A DNA stretch of 64,000 nt from CALKHT01 sp964511575 (lineage in GTDB: Bacteria; Planctomycetota; Phycisphaerae; Phycisphaerales; Phycisphaeraceae). Below are positions 34,390 to 42,105 of this stretch, in pieces. A program made the translations under genes and the position numbers. The notes under the pieces were generated by a model, which was not told the DNA's origin, did not search any database, and saw nothing but the letters and a program-made list of their open reading frames with translations. Numbering within the stretch: position 1 is the stretch's first letter; every line of letters starts with the position of its first letter. The DNA is taken from assembly GCA_964511575.1 (NCBI GenBank), contig CAZEFM010000007.1, positions 1 through 64,000 of the forward strand. Reading direction: 5' to 3'.

Positions 34390-35342
34390 GCATCACGTTC
34401 GGGCAACCGCTGTGTGGCATCGTTCCACCGCTGCTGACGCCGCTGGGCGACAACGATCAGCTCGACGTTGCCGCGCTGGAAATGCTGATCGAGCACATGC
34501 TCGGCGCGGGGGTGCATGGCCTGTTTGTGCTGGGCACGACCGGCGAGGCGCTGAACCTGAGCGAATCGCTTCGCCGTGAAATGGTGCAACACACCTGCCG
34601 CATCGTTGCGGGGCGGGTGCCGGTGCTGGTGGGAATCACGGCGACGGCGTTGAGCGATGCCGCACGCTTCGCCCATCATGCCGCGGATGCCGGCGCTGAT
34701 GTTCTGGTTACCGCCACGCCCAGTTATTACCGGCTGAATCAGCAGGAGCTGATGCAGTACATCGAACACCTGCTGCCGCAGTTGCCGCTGCCGCTGATGC
34801 TCTACAACATTCCGCAGCTCACCGGGTTGGCGTTCACACCCGCCACCGTCGATCAACTCATCCACCGCGAACGCATCATCGGCATCAAGGACAGCTCCGG
34901 CGATATGTGCGCTGTTCACGAGCTTCTCAAAGTCGCGCGGCAGCGCCACGACTTTTCCGTGCTGATGGGCAACGACATGCTGCTGGGCGAGGCGGTGCTG
35001 ATGGGGTGCCACGGTGGCGTGACGGGCGGGGCGAACATCGACCCGGCAACCTTCGTGGCGATGTACGATGCGGCACGGCAGGGCGACCTTCCCGCTGTTC
35101 GCACGCTGCAGCGTCGCATTGAAACGCTCAACCCGCTCTTTCAGGTGGGGCAGGGCGCTTCGGCGAACATCGCGGCGCTGAAGTGTGCCGGACGCATGCT
35201 GGGTTTGTGCCGGGAAGTGCTCGCGCCGCCGTTCCTCCCACTCAACAAAACGCAACAGGAAAGGATCGGCGCGATCCTCGATTCGCTCGATCTGCGAGCA
35301 CCCAAACGGCAAAGCGCATCGGCGGTGCGGTCGGCCATCTGA
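34386..35342 (+). CDS. DapA/NanA-family aldolase (sugar-acid lyase)
   Basis: The 318-residue TIM-barrel protein belongs to the class I pyruvate aldolase family of dihydrodipicolinate synthase and N-acetylneuraminate lyase. GTTGEALNLS (residues 50-59) is the pyruvate-binding loop, Y140 in LYNIP is the catalytic tyrosine, and K168 in GIKDSSGD is the Schiff-base lysine. It carries GTTGE as in DapA rather than GSTGE, and lacks the clear residue set of NanA. The neighbours argue for a catabolic enzyme that releases pyruvate from a 2-keto-3-deoxy acid, not for lysine synthesis. It overlaps the symporter stop by ATGA, with GGAAGGAG upstream. Confidence 0.85.
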   Translation: MSITFGQPLCGIVPPLLTPLGDNDQLDVAALEMLIEHMLGAGVHGLFVLGTTGEALNLSESLRREMVQHTCRIVAGRVPVLVGITATALSDAARFAHHAADAGADVLVTATPSYYRLNQQELMQYIEHLLPQLPLPLMLYNIPQLTGLAFTPATVDQLIHRERIIGIKDSSGDMCAVHELLKVARQRHDFSVLMGNDMLLGEAVLMGCHGGVTGGANIDPATFVAMYDAARQGDLPAVRTLQRRIETLNPLFQVGQGASANIAALKCAGRMLGLCREVLAPPFLPLNKTQQERIGAILDSLDLRAPKRQSASAVRSAI

Positions 35343-35384
35343 TACCATCCGTACCGCTCCAACCTTTCACGGGGAGCTACAAGG

Positions 35385-36788
35385 GTGAATCCAGCAGCAC
35401 GCGCCCTGGGCGTGGTCGCTTTGACGGGTTGTTCAGCAGTGCCAACCACCGGTGAAACATGCGACTGGTCGCAGGCATCGCCCGATGTCACGATCGAACG
35501 GCAGATCACCCATCAGCCCCACGGCCACATTCTCACCAACACGCAGGTATGGACGCCCGACAGCCAATGGATCGTGTACGACCAGCGATCCGACGTTGCC
35601 GGCAGCCAGTTCGACAGCACCGTCATCGAACGTGTCCACGTCCACACCGGCGAGGTGCAGACGCTCTACCGCGCTGCAAACGGCGCGCATTGTGGCGTCG
35701 TCACCTGCAGCCCCGTCGCCAACCGTATCGCCTTCATTCACGGGCCCGAACACCCGACCGCCGACTGGCAGTATGCCGCGCACCATCGCCGGGGCGTCTT
35801 TGTCGACATTGATCAACCGATGGTTGCCCGGACGATCGATGCCCGTGATCTGGTGCCGCCGTTCACGCCCGGCGCGCTGCGTGGCGGAACGCACGTCCAC
35901 GTCTTCAGCGGCGATGGCCAGTGGATCAGCTTCACCTATGAAGATCACGTGCTGGCCGCCGCGTCCGACGACGGCGGGGCGGAACCGAACCAGCGTAACA
36001 TCGGCGTCAGCGTGCCGAGGGGGCCGGTCACGGTGGGGTGCGGGCACGGGCGCAACCACGATGGCCTTTACTTCACCGTGCTGGTCACACGCACCGTGGC
36101 GAATCCCCGGCCGGGCTCGGACGAGATCAGCAAGGCATATGAGGACGCATGGGTGGGCGTTGATGGTTACGTGAAGCCGGATGGCACGCGACAACGCCGG
36201 GCGCTGGCGTTTCAGGGGGATGTGGTCACGTCGACGGGCACGACGATCGCCGAGGTGTTCATCGTCGATATTCCGGAGGATGTGACGGTGGTGGGGGATG
36301 CGGGGCCGCTCGAGGGAACCGCCACGACGATGCCGCGTCCGCCGCGGGGCACCGTGCAGCGTCGGCTCACCTTCACCGCGGATCGCAGGCACCCGGGCAT
36401 TCAGGGGCCGCGCCACTGGCTGCGCAGCTCGCCCGACGGCTCCGCCATCGCCTTCCTCATGAAGGATGAGGCGGGCATCGTGCAGTTGTGGACCGTGTCA
36501 CCCCACGGCGGCGAACCGCGACAGGTCACCCGCAATCCGTGGGACGTCGCCTCGGCGTTCACCTGGAGCCCGTGCGGACGCTACATCGCCCACATCATGG
36601 ACCGCAGCGTCTTCGTCACCGAAGTCGCCACCGGCCGCAGCATCCGCGTCACCCGCCGCACCGCCCCCGCTATCTCCCCCCGCCCCGAAGCGTGCGTCTT
36701 CAGCCCCGACGGCCGATCCATCGCGTACATCCGGACGGTGGAAGAGCAGAATCAGGTGTTTGTGGTGGAGGTAGGGCCAAGGGCCTGA
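35385..36788 (+). CDS. DUF3748 (YidR-like) beta-propeller lipoprotein
   Basis: The 467-residue protein starts with GTG 35385, and GGGGAG lies eight bases upstream. The N-terminus MNPAARALGVVALTGCS ends in an LTGC lipobox, so lipidation is likely although the signal is short. The body matches the DUF3748 family known from E. coli YidR: RQITHQPHGHILTNTQVWTPDSQWIVYDQR, AHCGVVTCSP, FIHGPEHPTADWQYAAHHRRG, ALRGGTHVHVFSGDGQWISFTYEDHV and SDEISKAYEDAWVG. TolB-like repeats (SPDGSAIAFLMKDE, SPDGRSIAYI) suggest a propeller. YidR has no established activity. It lies near the dgo genes in E. coli, again with sugar acids. Here it closes the symporter-lyase unit, 42 bases after the lyase. Confidence 0.85.
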   Translation: MNPAARALGVVALTGCSAVPTTGETCDWSQASPDVTIERQITHQPHGHILTNTQVWTPDSQWIVYDQRSDVAGSQFDSTVIERVHVHTGEVQTLYRAANGAHCGVVTCSPVANRIAFIHGPEHPTADWQYAAHHRRGVFVDIDQPMVARTIDARDLVPPFTPGALRGGTHVHVFSGDGQWISFTYEDHVLAAASDDGGAEPNQRNIGVSVPRGPVTVGCGHGRNHDGLYFTVLVTRTVANPRPGSDEISKAYEDAWVGVDGYVKPDGTRQRRALAFQGDVVTSTGTTIAEVFIVDIPEDVTVVGDAGPLEGTATTMPRPPRGTVQRRLTFTADRRHPGIQGPRHWLRSSPDGSAIAFLMKDEAGIVQLWTVSPHGGEPRQVTRNPWDVASAFTWSPCGRYIAHIMDRSVFVTEVATGRSIRVTRRTAPAISPRPEACVFSPDGRSIAYIRTVEEQNQVFVVEVGPRA

Positions 36789-36803
36789 GATTGGGGCGTG
36801 GGG

Positions 36804-36831
36804 TTGTCTTCGGAAAGTGGTTTGGTATAAT
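36804..36831 (+). promoter_or_regulatory. Candidate sigma-70 promoter
   Basis: TTGTCT and a perfect TATAAT are separated by 16 bases, just after the DUF3748 gene. The nearest rightward gene is the amidohydrolase at 37269, so transcripts would have a leader of about 430 bases. Confidence 0.5.
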
Positions 36832-36852
36832 TTAGGGTGTCGGTGCTTTGTC

Positions 36853-36890
36853 GGACGGAGGAGGAGGACGGAGGACGGAGGACATAGGAC
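36853..36890. repeat. GGAGGACGG micro-repeat
   Basis: Three to four imperfect copies of GGACGGAGGA in tandem form a purine-rich stretch just downstream of the candidate promoter. No coding role is apparent. Confidence 0.6.
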
Positions 36891-36945
36891 ACTAACACCC
36901 TATCCTGTCTGCACTTGCATCATATTTGCAATCCGAAATCCGCAA

Positions 36946-36994
36946 ATCCGCAATTCAAAAGACCATGTCGTCTTTGTCGTGGGGGTGACATCGC
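36946..36994 (+). repeat. 49-base dispersed intergenic repeat, copy B
   Basis: Identical to the reverse complement of 8448-8496, nearly 28.5 kb away. The flanks are similar only on the AT-rich side. Both copies lie in long intergenic regions and are next to promoter-like DNA. Confidence 0.85.
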
Positions 36995-37161
36995 GAAAAA
37001 TTGATCGAAGTAGCTTGAATTACTATTCTTACGACAAATCGACCGAGGTCGGCCCCCATGCGACACGACATTCTTCCAATGGACCGCGCCCTTGGTCGCT
37101 TCGCGTCTTCGCGCCTTGGCGTTGTCGCAACGTTCCCGGTCACACCGAAGAACCCCTACAA

Positions 37162-37209
37162 CCCTCGGAACAACCCCCGGACCAACCCCCGGAACAACCC
37201 CGCACCACC
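37162..37209. repeat. 12-base tandem repeat
   Basis: Four units of 12 bases: CCCTCGGAACAA, CCCCCGGACCAA, CCCCCGGAACAA and a degenerate CCCCGCACCACC. It lies 60 bases before the amidohydrolase start. The array may be length-variable. Confidence 0.8.
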
Positions 37210-37268
37210 CTCCGGACCGTTCCCGACCCGGGTGATGGCGTTGGCTCAGGGAGGTGCTTGGCGGTAAG

Positions 37269-38393
37269 ATGGGCAGTCGCATGATCGTAGATGTGCACAC
37301 GCATCGTTGGGAGTCGCCCGAGCAGCTTGGCCCGGCCTGGGCTGATCGTTTGCTGCGCCACGCCGCCGCTGCGCCGTGGGAGCGACCCGATGCCAGCGGC
37401 CCGGCGCATGAGGAGGCGACCGCGCCGGTGTCGTTCGCGATCATCCACGGCTTCATCAGCAGGCACCTCGGTGCGGCGATCGATGCGGAAGCGGTGGCGG
37501 CTTATGTCGCCCGTCGGCCGGACAAGTTTCTGGGCTTCGCCGGCATCGACCCGATGGCGGGCGATTACCTGGGCGAGTTCGACCGGGCGCGGCAACTGGG
37601 CCTCGTCGGCGTGACGATCAGCCCCGCAGCGCAGGCGTTCCATCCCACCCATACCCGGGCGATGGCGCTGTACGAGCGGTGCGAGGCGACCGGGACGCCC
37701 ATCTTTGTTCATCCCGAAACGCACCTGGGGGCGACGACGAAAATGGAGTTCGGCCTGCCTTATCTCTTTGATGAGGTGGCGCGGACGTTTCCCGATTTGA
37801 AGCTGGTGCTGGGGCAGGTGGGCCATCCATGGGTCGACCAGACGCTGACGCTCATCGGCAAGCATCCCAACGTGTATGCCGATCTGTCCGATCTGGTGAC
37901 GCGGCCGTGGCAGCTCTACAACGTGCTGCACATGGCGTATCAGCAGGATGTGTGCTCGCAGTTGCTTTTCGGCAGCGATTATCCGTTCATGACGCCTCAG
38001 CAGGCGATCGTGACGATTTACTCGGTGAACACGCTGACGCAGGGCACGCATCTGCCCAGCGTGCCGCGCGAGCAGTTGCGTTCGATCGTGGAGCGTGATG
38101 CGTTGAGCGCGTTGGGGTTGAAGGCACCGAGCGAGCCGCCGCCTCCCGCCGAGACGCCGGTGATGCCGACCGCATCGGTGACGACGGGGTCAGCGCCGAC
38201 AGTGAACGATGTGCCTTCGGCGAAAGTGTCGACGAAGGTGGAGGAGTCGGGCACGCCGGAAGGCGCAGCCGATGCGGAGGATGGCGCGGAGGCGATGGCT
38301 CAGACGACGGATTCGGGGGAGGGGGCTGAGGAACCGACGAGTGAGGATTCCGGCGCGGGGGTGTCCCCGGTCGGCGGGGAATCGCGCCAGTGA
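37269..38393 (+). CDS. Amidohydrolase-2 family metal-dependent hydrolase with acidic tail
   Basis: The 374-residue protein has an Amidohydro_2 TIM-barrel core: the metal motif IVDVHTH near the N-terminus, GFAGIDPM, the metal-ligand His in IFVHPETH, QVGHPWVD, and LLFGSDYPFM, where the Asp is the catalytic residue. From about residue 290 the last 85 residues are Pro/Thr/Glu/Gly/Ala-rich and acidic (EDGAEAMAQTTDSGEGAEEP), so they are likely disordered. ATG 37269 is used, and GTG 37254 and ATG 37281 are other possible starts. Its stop overlaps the next gene (GTGA). Members hydrolyse or decarboxylate many small molecules, and the substrate is unknown. Confidence 0.85.
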   Translation: MGSRMIVDVHTHRWESPEQLGPAWADRLLRHAAAAPWERPDASGPAHEEATAPVSFAIIHGFISRHLGAAIDAEAVAAYVARRPDKFLGFAGIDPMAGDYLGEFDRARQLGLVGVTISPAAQAFHPTHTRAMALYERCEATGTPIFVHPETHLGATTKMEFGLPYLFDEVARTFPDLKLVLGQVGHPWVDQTLTLIGKHPNVYADLSDLVTRPWQLYNVLHMAYQQDVCSQLLFGSDYPFMTPQQAIVTIYSVNTLTQGTHLPSVPREQLRSIVERDALSALGLKAPSEPPPPAETPVMPTASVTTGSAPTVNDVPSAKVSTKVEESGTPEGAADAEDGAEAMAQTTDSGEGAEEPTSEDSGAGVSPVGGESRQ

Positions 38394-39004
38394 ATCGAGC
38401 GTGTCGAACGCATCTTCGCTGTCTGTGGTTGGCTCTCTGGCTGGTGGCGCTTGCGCCGTTGGGATGCTCGCTTCCGACGCTTCACGGTCCGGGAGGACGG
38501 CTGCGGGTGACGCCCGCGGCGGGTGATGCGACAGCGAACTTCAACTTCGCCACGGGGTATTACACCTACGACGATCAGAACACGCTGACGGTGGTGCTGT
38601 TTGACGGCACGCCCGAGTCGCCGCGTGCCGCGCTGACGGTGCGGATGTTCTGGCAACCGCGTGCGGCGAACACGCCGATCGATCCGGCAGCGACGAACAG
38701 CACGGTGCACCTGATCGTGTTCCAGCCGAACGATGCCGGCCGCGAGGTCGCGGTCTACGCCGGCGCGGGATTCATGTATCCTTACGACCGTCCGGGGGCG
38801 GGACGTCTGCAGGGCGGCGTGTGGGAGGCGAACCTTCGGTTGGCCGACGCCAGCGCCGGATATCGCGACTCGTTCGGTCAGGCCATGATCCGGGGCAAGT
38901 TCACCGCGCATCTGAGCGCGGCGTTGACCGAGGAGCACCTGCATCACCTGCGCGTCCTCGTGCAGGAAGGCCTGGGATATCCCCGGCTGGTTCTTCGTGA
39001 CTGA
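38390..39004 (+). CDS. Hypothetical lipoprotein
   Basis: The 204-residue protein starts at GTG 38390 inside the preceding stop codon (GTGA), so translation is probably coupled. The N-terminus ends in LAPLGC, a lipobox, giving a mature lipoprotein. The body (FNFATGYYTYDDQNTLTVVLFDGTPESPRAALTVRMFW) is beta-rich, and the end (LSAALTEEHLHHLRVLVQEGLGYPRLVLRD) is helical. I do not recognise a family. Coupling to the amidohydrolase suggests a shared task at the envelope, though the amidohydrolase itself has no export signal. Confidence 0.75.
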   Translation: MNRACRTHLRCLWLALWLVALAPLGCSLPTLHGPGGRLRVTPAAGDATANFNFATGYYTYDDQNTLTVVLFDGTPESPRAALTVRMFWQPRAANTPIDPAATNSTVHLIVFQPNDAGREVAVYAGAGFMYPYDRPGAGRLQGGVWEANLRLADASAGYRDSFGQAMIRGKFTAHLSAALTEEHLHHLRVLVQEGLGYPRLVLRD

Positions 39005-39064
39005 GCGGTCGCAGACGCAGCCTTCGTGTCGACCGCAACATCCCTTTCAGGAAGCGCACGATCG

Positions 39065-40957
39065 ATGAATCCGCGTCACCACCGGTTGAGTCGTACCCGA
39101 TTGGGTTTGCTGTTCATGGTTGTGTTGTTGGGGCTGTTCGCGGCACCACTGGTGGGACAGGACAGCGGGGCGGCATCGGCGGCGGAGGATCAGCGCAGCC
39201 TGCAGCAACTGTTCAATGAGGGCATCGAGCAGGTGAACGGCGCGGTGACGTCGACGCTGTTTTTCGATGTGTCGTGCGGCATCTTCAAGAAGCAGGTGGT
39301 CGCCGATGATGGGACGGTGATGCTGGAAGGGCCTGGCATGCCCTTCATGGTGGTGTTCCTCGCCGCCGGGGCGATCTTTTTCACGATCTATCACGGTTTC
39401 ATCAACGTGCGGGGGTTTCGTCATGCGGTGCAGATTGTTCGCGGCACGTATTCCTGTAAGGACGAGCCGGGTGACATCACACCGTTCCGCGCGCTGACCA
39501 GCGCGTTGTCGGCGACGGTGGGGCTGGGCAACATCGCGGGGGTGGCGATCGCGGTGAAGACGGGCGGCCCGGGGGCGATCTTCTGGATGATGGTGCTGGG
39601 GCTGTTCGGGATGACGGCGAAGTTCCACGAGTCGACGCTGTCGCAGATGTTCCGCCGCACGAACGAGGATGGTTCGATTTCCGGCGGGCCGATGTATTAC
39701 CTGGATGAAGGACTGCGTCAGTTGCATCCGGCACTGGCGGGGCCGGGCAAGGTGCTGGCGGTGATTTTCGCGGGGTTCTGCATGGCCGCGGCGCTGGGCG
39801 GGGGCAACATGTTCCAGGCGAATCAGGCGTATGAGGGGTTTTACACTTCGTTCGTTGCTTCGCCTTCGATTGGTGCGCTTGCCAAGAACGACATGTCGGT
39901 TGATGAGCTTCGCGCGCTGCTGACGGACGAGCAGCTCGCCGCCGCCAGAACGTATGACCGTCTGGGTGAGCAGATGGATCTGGAGGAGGTGCGACAGGCG
40001 CTGCCTGAACATCGCGTGCGGCAGATTGTTCAGCCATCCCAGGTGGAAGCGACGCTCGATCAGGCGAAAGTGACGGCAGACCGCGAGGCACGCGAGTCGC
40101 TCAAGGCAAGCGTGAGCATCGGGTTCGGCCTCTTGATGTCGGCGCTGGTGGCGGTGGTGGTGATCGGCGGGATCACGCGGATCGGCGCGGCGACATGCCG
40201 CATCGTCCCGGCGATGTGCATGATTTACGTGCTGGGATGTCTGACGGTGATCCTGTTCAACGTGCATGCGATTCCCTCGCACATCGTGGAAGTGTTCCGC
40301 GAGGCGTTCAAGGGCCAGTCGATGTGGGGCGGCATCGTCGGCGTGCTGATCATCGGTTTCCAGCGGGCGGCGTTTTCCAGTGAAGCCGGCCTGGGCAGCA
40401 GCGCGATCGCGCACTCCGCGGCGAAGACGAATGAGCCGGTGCGCGAGGGCCTGGTCGCCAGCCTTGAGCCGTTCATCGACACGATTGTCATCTGCTTCAT
40501 GACGGCGATGGTGGTGCTCATCACCGATGCGTACAAAGCGCCGGAACTGGCGGGGGAGGCGAACGGTTCGGCGATCACGCTGTTCGCCTTTGAGCAGACG
40601 CGGCTGGGTTCGTGGTTCCCCTATGTGCTGTCGGTGAGCATCATTCTCTTTGCGTTCTCGACGATGATCTCCTGGTGCTATTACGGGGAACGGGCGTATG
40701 GGTATCTCTTCGGGTTGAAGAGCGTGATCATCTTTCGACTGGTGTTTGTGGTGTGCGTCTTTGTCGGTGCGGTGGCGAGTCTTGGGCCGGTGCTAAATTT
40801 TGCCGATCTGATGCTGCTGTCGATGGCGTTTCCGAACATCATCGGGGGGATTCTGCTGGCGAAGCTGGTGCGGCAGCGCACGCGGGATTATTGGGCGCGG
40901 TATCGGTCGGGGGCGCTGGTGGCGGAGTCGACGGTGGGGGATCGTTATGAGATTTGA
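39065..40957 (+). CDS. Alanine/glycine:cation symporter (AGCS) with a large soluble insertion
   Basis: The 630-residue protein has an N-terminal hydrophobic segment that looks like a signal (LGLLFMVVLLGLFAAPLVGQ), then the AGCS core: ALTSALSATVGLGNIAGVAIAV, GGPGAIFWMMVLGLFGMTAKFHE, GGPMYYLDEGL, the ALGGGNMFQANQAY helix, and the C-terminal FQRAAFSSEAGLGSSAIAHSAAKTNEPVREGLVA, which is characteristic of the family. Residues ~262-345 (DMSVDELRALLTDEQLAAARTYDRLGEQM onward) are a charged, helical insertion between membrane segments that is absent from standard family members of 450-550 residues. ATG 39065 is chosen, with AGGAAG upstream. It would import small neutral amino acids with Na+ or H+. Confidence 0.9.
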   Translation: MNPRHHRLSRTRLGLLFMVVLLGLFAAPLVGQDSGAASAAEDQRSLQQLFNEGIEQVNGAVTSTLFFDVSCGIFKKQVVADDGTVMLEGPGMPFMVVFLAAGAIFFTIYHGFINVRGFRHAVQIVRGTYSCKDEPGDITPFRALTSALSATVGLGNIAGVAIAVKTGGPGAIFWMMVLGLFGMTAKFHESTLSQMFRRTNEDGSISGGPMYYLDEGLRQLHPALAGPGKVLAVIFAGFCMAAALGGGNMFQANQAYEGFYTSFVASPSIGALAKNDMSVDELRALLTDEQLAAARTYDRLGEQMDLEEVRQALPEHRVRQIVQPSQVEATLDQAKVTADREARESLKASVSIGFGLLMSALVAVVVIGGITRIGAATCRIVPAMCMIYVLGCLTVILFNVHAIPSHIVEVFREAFKGQSMWGGIVGVLIIGFQRAAFSSEAGLGSSAIAHSAAKTNEPVREGLVASLEPFIDTIVICFMTAMVVLITDAYKAPELAGEANGSAITLFAFEQTRLGSWFPYVLSVSIILFAFSTMISWCYYGERAYGYLFGLKSVIIFRLVFVVCVFVGAVASLGPVLNFADLMLLSMAFPNIIGGILLAKLVRQRTRDYWARYRSGALVAESTVGDRYEI

Positions 40958-40971
40958 GGAGGGCTCCCGCT

Positions 40972-40996
40972 CCGGGGATGGTTATCCCCGGGCTTT
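40972..40996. repeat. GGAT-N4-ATCC hairpin element, copy 3
   Basis: CCGGGGAT, loop GGTT, ATCCCCGG, then GCTTT: a perfect eight-base-pair hairpin 15 bases after the AGCS stop codon and 18 before the DUF368 start. This is the best-formed copy in the window. Confidence 0.8.
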
Positions 40997-41014
40997 ACAG
41001 TCGATAATGAGATC

Positions 41015-42055
41015 ATGCACGAACCGACGTTTCCCAAAGTAGCGTTGCCGTTGTTGATGGTGCGGGGCGCCTTTGCCGGTGTGTTGATGGGGTTGGCGAA
41101 CCTGGTGCCGGGCATCAGCGGGGGGACGATGCTGCTGGCTGCGGGGATGTACCCGCGGTTCATCGCTGCGATCGCCGAGTTCACGACATTTCGTTTTCGG
41201 CCGGCGTCGATGGCGGCGTTCGGATCGATCGCATGTGCGGCAGCGCTGGCGATTCTATTGCTGGCGGGGGTGGTGAAGAATCTGGTGGTCGATCACCGGT
41301 GGATCATGTACAGCCTGTTCATCGGGTTGACGTTGGGTGGTGTGCCCGTGGTTTGGAAGATGATTCGGGGATTGACGCCGGGCGTTCTGGCGGGCGCGGT
41401 GGTGGGGTTTGTGGGGATGGCGGCGCTGGCGCTTTTGCAGGGCAGCGGCGCGGGTGCGGAGGGTGCGACGGGGGGGATGGATCGATCCTCGTTCCTTTTT
41501 ATGTTTGTCGCCGGGATCGCCGGCGCCAGCGCGATGATTCTGCCGGGGGTGAGCGGGGGATATCTGTTGCTGGTGCTGGGGGTGTATGTGCCGATCCTGG
41601 CGGGGGTGGATGCGTTCAAGGAAGCGCTCAAGGCGATGGATGTGGCGGCGGCGATGGAGCCTGCGATGCAGGTGGTGCTGCCGGTGGGGTTGGGGGTGGT
41701 GACGGGCGTGGTGGCGGTGAGCCATCTGCTCAAGTGGGTGCTGGCCCGGTTTGAGCGCGTGACGCTGGGGGTGTTGCTTGGGTTGCTGGTGGGTGCGGTG
41801 GTGGGGTTGTGGCCGTTTCAGGAGGGGGTGACGCCGCAGGTGGGGACGGTGATCAAGGGCGAGGTGATGACGGCTGAAACCGTTGCCGCTCTGGATAAGG
41901 AGGACTACCCTACGACTTACTTCACGCCGACCACGGGTCAGGTGGCGGGATCGATCGCGCTGATTGCGGCAGGGTTTGTGGTGACGCTGGTGGTAGCGCG
42001 GCTGGGACGGGAGAAGGATGCGACGACGTCGCCTGCCGAGGCGAAGTGTGAATGA
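41015..42055 (+). CDS. DUF368 family membrane protein, putative undecaprenyl-phosphate transporter (PopT-like)
   Basis: The 346-residue membrane protein has an internally duplicated pattern typical of DUF368. The paired motifs NLVPGISGGTMLL (near residue 28) and ILPGVSGGYLLLVLGVY (near 180) are re-entrant-type signatures, with about eight hydrophobic helices. Proteins of this family in Vibrio and Staphylococcus were shown to be needed for recycling undecaprenyl phosphate across the inner membrane. The same role here is inferred by family. The gene starts at ATG 41015 and lies between two copies of the GGAT/ATCC hairpin. galE follows, so envelope glycan synthesis is a reasonable shared theme. 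Confidence 0.85.
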   Translation: MHEPTFPKVALPLLMVRGAFAGVLMGLANLVPGISGGTMLLAAGMYPRFIAAIAEFTTFRFRPASMAAFGSIACAAALAILLLAGVVKNLVVDHRWIMYSLFIGLTLGGVPVVWKMIRGLTPGVLAGAVVGFVGMAALALLQGSGAGAEGATGGMDRSSFLFMFVAGIAGASAMILPGVSGGYLLLVLGVYVPILAGVDAFKEALKAMDVAAAMEPAMQVVLPVGLGVVTGVVAVSHLLKWVLARFERVTLGVLLGLLVGAVVGLWPFQEGVTPQVGTVIKGEVMTAETVAALDKEDYPTTYFTPTTGQVAGSIALIAAGFVVTLVVARLGREKDATTSPAEAKCE

Positions 42056-42062
42056 TGTGCGA

Positions 42063-42088
42063 CCCCGGGGATGCGATTCCCGGGCTTT
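42063..42088. repeat. GGAT-N4-ATCC hairpin element, copy 4
   Basis: CCCCGGGGAT, GCGA, TTCCCGGG, then CTTT: a near-perfect hairpin eight bases after the DUF368 stop codon and 17 bases before galE. The trailing GGCTTT is the same as in copy 3. Confidence 0.75.
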
Positions 42089-42105
42089 AGAGACAGGGGT
42101 GTGTG

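Larger units (their letters stand above)
36789..37268. other. Long intergenic region with repeats and a candidate promoter
   Basis: These 480 bases carry no gene that I can support. They contain, in order, a sigma-70-like promoter (36804-36831), a GGAGGACGG micro-repeat (36853-36890), an AT-rich stretch of CCGAAATCC/CCGCAAATCC words, the 49-base dispersed repeat (36946-36994) and a 12-base tandem repeat (37162-37209). The promoter lies 440 bases before the next gene, so a leader or a non-coding RNA could run through this region. Confidence 0.5.

Noticed and set aside
34386..35342. Dihydrodipicolinate synthase for lysine synthesis
   Set aside because: The motifs fit the family, but translational coupling to a Na+ symporter and two GntR genes indicates a catabolic sugar-acid lyase. 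dapB and other lysine genes are absent nearby.
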